Source: Corynebacterium kroppenstedtii
GTDB lineage: Bacteria > Actinomycetota > Actinomycetes > Mycobacteriales > Mycobacteriaceae
Reading direction: 5' to 3'
Assembly: GCF_003243515.1 (NCBI RefSeq)
Contig: NZ_QFRA01000037.1
Coordinates: 1 to 16,715 of the forward strand
DNA: 16,715 nucleotides
In this document: one piece after another, positions 13,736 to 16,715 of the stretch
Numbering within the stretch: position 1 is the stretch's first letter
Layout: each line of letters starts with the position of its first letter
Notes under the pieces: model-generated
The model's input: the letters and a program-made list of their open reading frames with translations, nothing else
The model's database searches: none
Told to the model about the DNA's origin: nothing
Program-made: the position numbers and the translations under genes

Positions 13736-14428
13736 ACTTGCACGACGGAGGTCGCGGAGGTCTGCTCCTCCTTCGGCCAGCCGAGTCTGCAGTGAGTCAA
13801 TCCCGTGGGTCATGCCGTGGAGGAATTCCTGTTCGGTGAGCATGATGATCTGGGCGATCAACGTCATACGTCCCGGGTGCGTGGGGTTAACGGGTTGGCC
13901 GTCGGCGGTGGTGAGGTCGGGGTGCTCCGTCACGGTGGGAACCCCTTTGGGCCAAATGTAGGGGACGACCAGCAGCCCGTGTTTTGTTGTGAACGCGGGG
14001 TTGACCATGGCCCCCAGCCCTGGCAGGAACGTTCCTGGTTGGGCCAGCCGCCCGGATCCTTCTTCGCTGAGCATTGTGGCCGCTGCAGCAACCAGTTGCC
14101 CCATTTCGCCCGGTCTGGCCAGGCCCACCGCAAGCAGCTCAGCGCGCACGTCCATTCCGTCTGGGCTGGTCAGCCCGGTGGAGTACTGCGCCGCATCTGC
14201 GGTGCAGGCGAGGGTTTGCCGAAGGTCATCGGTCACTTTGGCGTGCCGACCGCGCGGCTGCTCCTCATTATTGTTCGCCGGATCAACGGGTTCGGCCGTT
14301 CCGTCGTCGTTAATGAGGAGGGAGGTCACGGTAAACGGTGGGCTATCTGGGCTGGCTTTGATGCTGGTCCAGTGCGTTTCGCCAGGCAGGATGGATTCCA
14401 ACCAGGTTTGTGCTTCCAGTAGGTTCAT
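13727..14428 (-). CDS. conserved actinobacterial hypothetical protein between aspT and dnaX
   Basis: A 233-residue soluble protein with no signal peptide or membrane helix. It begins MNLLEAQTWLESILPGETHW, has a polar insert around 46-66 (NNNEEQPRGRHAKV), an Ala-rich helix LVAAAATML, a central GTFLPGLGAMVNPAF and LLVVPYIWPKGVP, and ends with a helical MLTEQEFLHGMTHGIDSLQT. I recall a protein of similar size at this position in corynebacteria, so it is probably conserved, but I do not know its function. The fold might be related to suppressor-of-fused-like domains, judged only from the MLTEQEF-HG...L pattern near the end; this is weak. It lies 43 bases after aspT and 113 bases before dnaX on the same strand. 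GAGGTGAG upstream of the ATG is rather far (14 bases), so initiation is not strongly marked. Confidence 0.7.
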   Translation of the reverse strand: MNLLEAQTWLESILPGETHWTSIKASPDSPPFTVTSLLINDDGTAEPVDPANNNEEQPRGRHAKVTDDLRQTLACTADAAQYSTGLTSPDGMDVRAELLAVGLARPGEMGQLVAAAATMLSEEGSGRLAQPGTFLPGLGAMVNPAFTTKHGLLVVPYIWPKGVPTVTEHPDLTTADGQPVNPTHPGRMTLIAQIIMLTEQEFLHGMTHGIDSLQTRLAEGGADLRDLRRASVI

Positions 14429-14471
14429 GGGCGTGGTGGGCGCTCACCTCGGTTGTCGGGATCGGGGTCGG

Positions 14472-15755
14472 CTACTTCTCGGCGGCTTCCGCTGCGGCGA
14501 GGAGGACACAAGTGGCCACGCCGTCCATGGCTTCTTCCACCTGCTCAATGGGAGGCAGCGAAGGCGCGAGCCGGATGTTGCGGTCATCGGGGTCCTTGTG
14601 CAGCGGGAAGCTGGATCCAGCTTCGGTGAGCTTAATACCTGCCTCTTTGGCTAGCTCAACGACGCGCGACGCGGTGCCGTCGGGCACGTCGAGGCTGATG
14701 AAGTACCCGCCCTTGGGCTCTGTCCATGTGGCAACGTTGTAGTCGTCGAGCCGTTCGTGGAGCACCTTGTCGACGGCGGCGAATTTCGGTGCGAGCGACG
14801 CGGAGTGCTTCCGCATGATGGCCTTGACGCCCTCGGCATCGTGGAAGTATTTCGCGTGGGCCAGCTGGTTGATCTTGTTCGGCCCGATGCCGCGGATCCC
14901 AGCGTGGCTGGCGTACCAGTCCAGGTTGCTTGCCGACGAGGCGAAGAAGCTCACGCCCGACCCGGCGAAGGTGATTTTGGACGTGGACGTCATGAACCAG
15001 AAACGGTTCGGGTGCCCGGCTTTCTCGGCGAGCTCCAGAACGTTGATGGGCTTGGGGAAGTCGTCGGTGAGTGTGTGGACGGCGTAGGCGTTGTCCCACA
15101 CGATGCGGAAATCGGGTGCGGCCGCATCGAGTGCGGCGAGCTTTTCGCACGTTTCCCGCGAGTAGCTAATGCCCGTCGGGTTGCCGAAAACGGGCACCGT
15201 CCACATGCCCTTGACCTGCGGGTCTTTGAGAAGTTCGGCAACGGCGTCAAGGTCCGGCCCCTCATCCGTCATCGGCACATTGATCATCTCGAACCCGAGG
15301 TGCTCGGTAATGGAGAAGTGGCGGTCATATCCCGGGACCGGGCAGATCCACTTGACGATGTCTTCGTCTTTCCACGGCCGCGGCGAATCTTGAGTGCCAA
15401 AGATGTACGCCCACACGATCAGATCGTGCATGATGTTCAGGCTGGACGCGTCCCCCGCAATGATGTTGTCGACGGGGATTCCCAGCAGGTCAGCGTAGAT
15501 TTTCCGAATATCGACGATGCCCCGCAGACCACCGTAGTTGCGGCAATCGGTGCCGTCGTCGGCGGTGTAGTTGCCCGCGCCGGGAAGGCCGAGCAGTTCA
15601 TCGCCAAAGTCCAGTTGTTCAGAAGAAGGCTTGCCGCGGGTCAGGTCCAGCGCGAGGTTCTTAGCCTTAAGCTCGTTGTATGCCTGCTCGATGTTGGCTT
15701 TGGAGCCGGTGAGGGCTTCGACGTTAATTTTCGACGGTGTGACCTGCGGTGACAT
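14472..15755 (-). CDS. aspT: aspartate aminotransferase (AspT, class Ic fold-type I)
   Basis: A pyridoxal-phosphate aminotransferase of 427 residues. ATG 15755 is chosen because AAGGAAGG stands six bases upstream; the frame is open to 15812 but without such a site. It has LALDLTRGKPSSEQLDFG at the N-terminal side, the phosphate-binding turn GDASSLN (about 101-107), NPTGISYS (about 192-199), D221 in VWDNAYAVHTL, the cofactor lysine K260 in TSTSKITFAGSG, and the substrate-carboxylate arginine in NIRLAPSLPP. The set matches the MocR-like aspartate transaminases known from Corynebacterium glutamicum as AspT, which exchange amino groups between aspartate and 2-oxoglutarate. It heads the conserved aspT-hypothetical-dnaX-ybaB-recR block and is 71 bases after the lipoprotein stop. 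Confidence 0.92.
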   Translation of the reverse strand: MSPQVTPSKINVEALTGSKANIEQAYNELKAKNLALDLTRGKPSSEQLDFGDELLGLPGAGNYTADDGTDCRNYGGLRGIVDIRKIYADLLGIPVDNIIAGDASSLNIMHDLIVWAYIFGTQDSPRPWKDEDIVKWICPVPGYDRHFSITEHLGFEMINVPMTDEGPDLDAVAELLKDPQVKGMWTVPVFGNPTGISYSRETCEKLAALDAAAPDFRIVWDNAYAVHTLTDDFPKPINVLELAEKAGHPNRFWFMTSTSKITFAGSGVSFFASSASNLDWYASHAGIRGIGPNKINQLAHAKYFHDAEGVKAIMRKHSASLAPKFAAVDKVLHERLDDYNVATWTEPKGGYFISLDVPDGTASRVVELAKEAGIKLTEAGSSFPLHKDPDDRNIRLAPSLPPIEQVEEAMDGVATCVLLAAAEAAEK

Positions 15756-15826
15756 GTGAACCTTCCTTGAGACCATGCGATTCACTTTCATCGTACAGGG
15801 TGGTGCGGACATGGGAAGAGGATTTT

Positions 15827-16273
15827 TTATCGCGGAGCTTGGACCACGGCTTGGTAGTAGAAGTTGCCGTCATTTCCGCGGTAGCACGCGGTTGATTGGA
15901 TCGGTTGGTGGTCGCGGTGCTGTTCACAGCCCATGCCGGAGCCGAATGGGCCGAGAGTCCTCCACTCCAACTTAGGGCCGTCCACGCCAGCGTTAGGGAC
16001 GTCCTCGTCCGCGTCTTCATCGTCGTAATTGCCCGTGTTCTGCGTTTGCGCTGGTGCTTGTTGTGTGGTGTACGTCTGCCGAGGTGTGTATTCCTCGGTC
16101 GTCGTTTCGTCGTCGTACGTGGGCGTGGTTGTGCGAGTGGTTGTGGTGGCCGTCTTCGTCGTGGTTTGGTCGGTCGTTTTGGTCTTGGTGATCGTGCTGC
16201 GCTCGGAATCAGCGTCGTCATTTCCGCAGGCAGCCAGGGTACCGACGATTGCCACGGCGGTTGCTACAGCCAT
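15827..16273 (-). CDS. secreted Thr-rich lipoprotein
   Basis: A 148-residue protein with a short hydrophobic N terminus and a lipobox GTLAAC (Cys at 16), so it should be lipid-anchored outside the membrane. A long Thr/Lys/Asp linker (about 20-95) leads to a compact C-terminal domain with LEWRTLGPFGSGMGCEQ and STACYRGNDGNFYYQAVV; C116 and C130 could form a disulfide. The C-terminal motif resembles small uncharacterised corynebacterial exported proteins. The start ATG 16273 is the first standard start in the open frame; the residues upstream in frame (IRRKV) would supply the missing positive charge but only from an ATT codon. GGAAAG lies very close to the ATG. It is transcribed toward aspT. Function unknown. 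Confidence 0.72.
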   Translation of the reverse strand: MAVATAVAIVGTLAACGNDDADSERSTITKTKTTDQTTTKTATTTTRTTTPTYDDETTTEEYTPRQTYTTQQAPAQTQNTGNYDDEDADEDVPNAGVDGPKLEWRTLGPFGSGMGCEQHRDHQPIQSTACYRGNDGNFYYQAVVQAPR

Positions 16274-16715
16274 TACTTTCCGACGAATGACGTGGGAGTT
16301 TTGCCGGTGCTTGGTGAGGTGATCGATGAAGAGATGGTGGGTGATGAGGCGGCGGGTGATGAAGCGGTGGGGAGCATGTCGGGTCCTTTGTTGGTAGCGG
16401 TGAGGGGAGTAAATGGTGGCGTCGCATGTGCGCCGCTTTCATTCGTTATGTGCTCTGGCCCGCGTTAATGTTCCCGATTGCGTGTTATGTGCCCCTCGTT
16501 GTGGGAGCTGTGTAGCCCTCTGACATGGGCGTTAGGTTTCTTTTGGGCTGTTTCTTGCGCCCGTGTTCTTTCTGGGGTTGTGGACGGAAAACCTGGCGAT
16601 ACTGGCTGGTGACGGTTTTTACGACAAAAGTGTGTCCGCGTGGCGGAAAACTGCGGGGGTATATCAGGGTCGGTGGTGAAAACTGTGGGGGTATATGGGC
16701 GAAAAATGGCCGAAA
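16274..16715. other. gene-free stretch at the right edge
   Basis: No frame here has both a convincing start and protein-like composition. It must hold the promoter of the lipoprotein gene. It contains a run of imperfect GATGA(A/G)G(C/A)GG units at about 16324-16372 and a 19-base direct repeat at the very end. An ATG at 16706 on plus may or may not open a gene beyond the window. Confidence 0.4.
16646..16696 (+). repeat. 19-bp direct repeat, 32-bp period, at the window edge
   Basis: GAAAACTGCGGGGGTATAT (16646-16664) and GAAAACTGTGGGGGTATAT (16678-16696) differ at one base. A looser relative, GGAAAACCTGGCGATACTGG, starts at about 16585. The repeat might continue beyond the window. A regulator site, tandem promoter elements or the edge of a larger repeat family are all possible. 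Confidence 0.6.

Noticed and set aside
14757..15752. Open frame of 331 codons on the plus strand opposite aspT
   Set aside because: An antisense shadow of a strongly recognised aminotransferase; composition follows the complement of high-G+C codons.
15896..16468. Open frame of 190 codons on the plus strand opposite the lipoprotein gene
   Set aside because: It is antisense to a gene with a clear lipobox and Thr-rich linker; the Val/Arg-rich product has no recognisable domain.
16646..16696. CRISPR array at the right edge
   Set aside because: Only two 19-base repeats with a 13-base spacer and no cas genes; too short and irregular.

Overview
The window looks like chromosomal DNA of a high-G+C Gram-positive bacterium, most likely a Corynebacterium. 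The main reason is the minus-strand gene order aspT – conserved hypothetical – dnaX – ybaB – recR, which I recall as the arrangement in corynebacteria. Supporting signs are GTG and TTG starts, several genes without a Shine-Dalgarno, actinobacterial-type DnaX and RecR sequences, and a secreted Thr-rich lipoprotein. The species cannot be named from the sequence alone.

Left part (1-5900): a small HicB-like antitoxin gene broken by an early stop (47-229, minus), then a plus-strand aldehyde dehydrogenase (419-1882). Convergent to it is a minus-strand ethanolamine cluster, eat-eutB-eutC (5600 down to 1896). EutB and EutC form the B12-dependent ethanolamine ammonia-lyase, which yields acetaldehyde and ammonia; the neighbouring aldehyde dehydrogenase could oxidise the acetaldehyde. 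The permease gene eat carries an in-frame TGA and probably a second lesion, a one-base frameshift near its 3' end, so uptake may be lost while both enzyme subunits look intact. The 5601-5920 stretch upstream of eat has no gene but holds two inverted repeats.

Middle (5920-9350): a 55-codon histidine-rich, probably metal-binding protein (6003-6170, minus) with its own terminator; a divergent plus-strand gene fusing a Nudix hydrolase to a LOG-type phosphoribohydrolase (6363-7478); a second aldehyde dehydrogenase of the succinate-semialdehyde type (7513-8925, minus); and a DoxX-like membrane protein (8970-9347, minus).

Right part (9433-16273, all minus): recR, ybaB, a very long dnaX, a conserved hypothetical gene, aspT and a lipoprotein gene. 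The first three belong to DNA replication and recombination repair. Three gaps in this block carry short degenerate tandem repeats just downstream of the preceding stop codon. The last 440 bases have no gene I can support, but contain a near-perfect 19-base direct repeat at the window edge.

No mobile element, CRISPR array, tRNA or rRNA was seen. I did not find a clear new multi-gene defence or metabolic system; the most noteworthy items are the broken eat and hicB-like genes, the histidine-rich small gene, the Nudix-LOG fusion and the repeat arrays behind stop codons.
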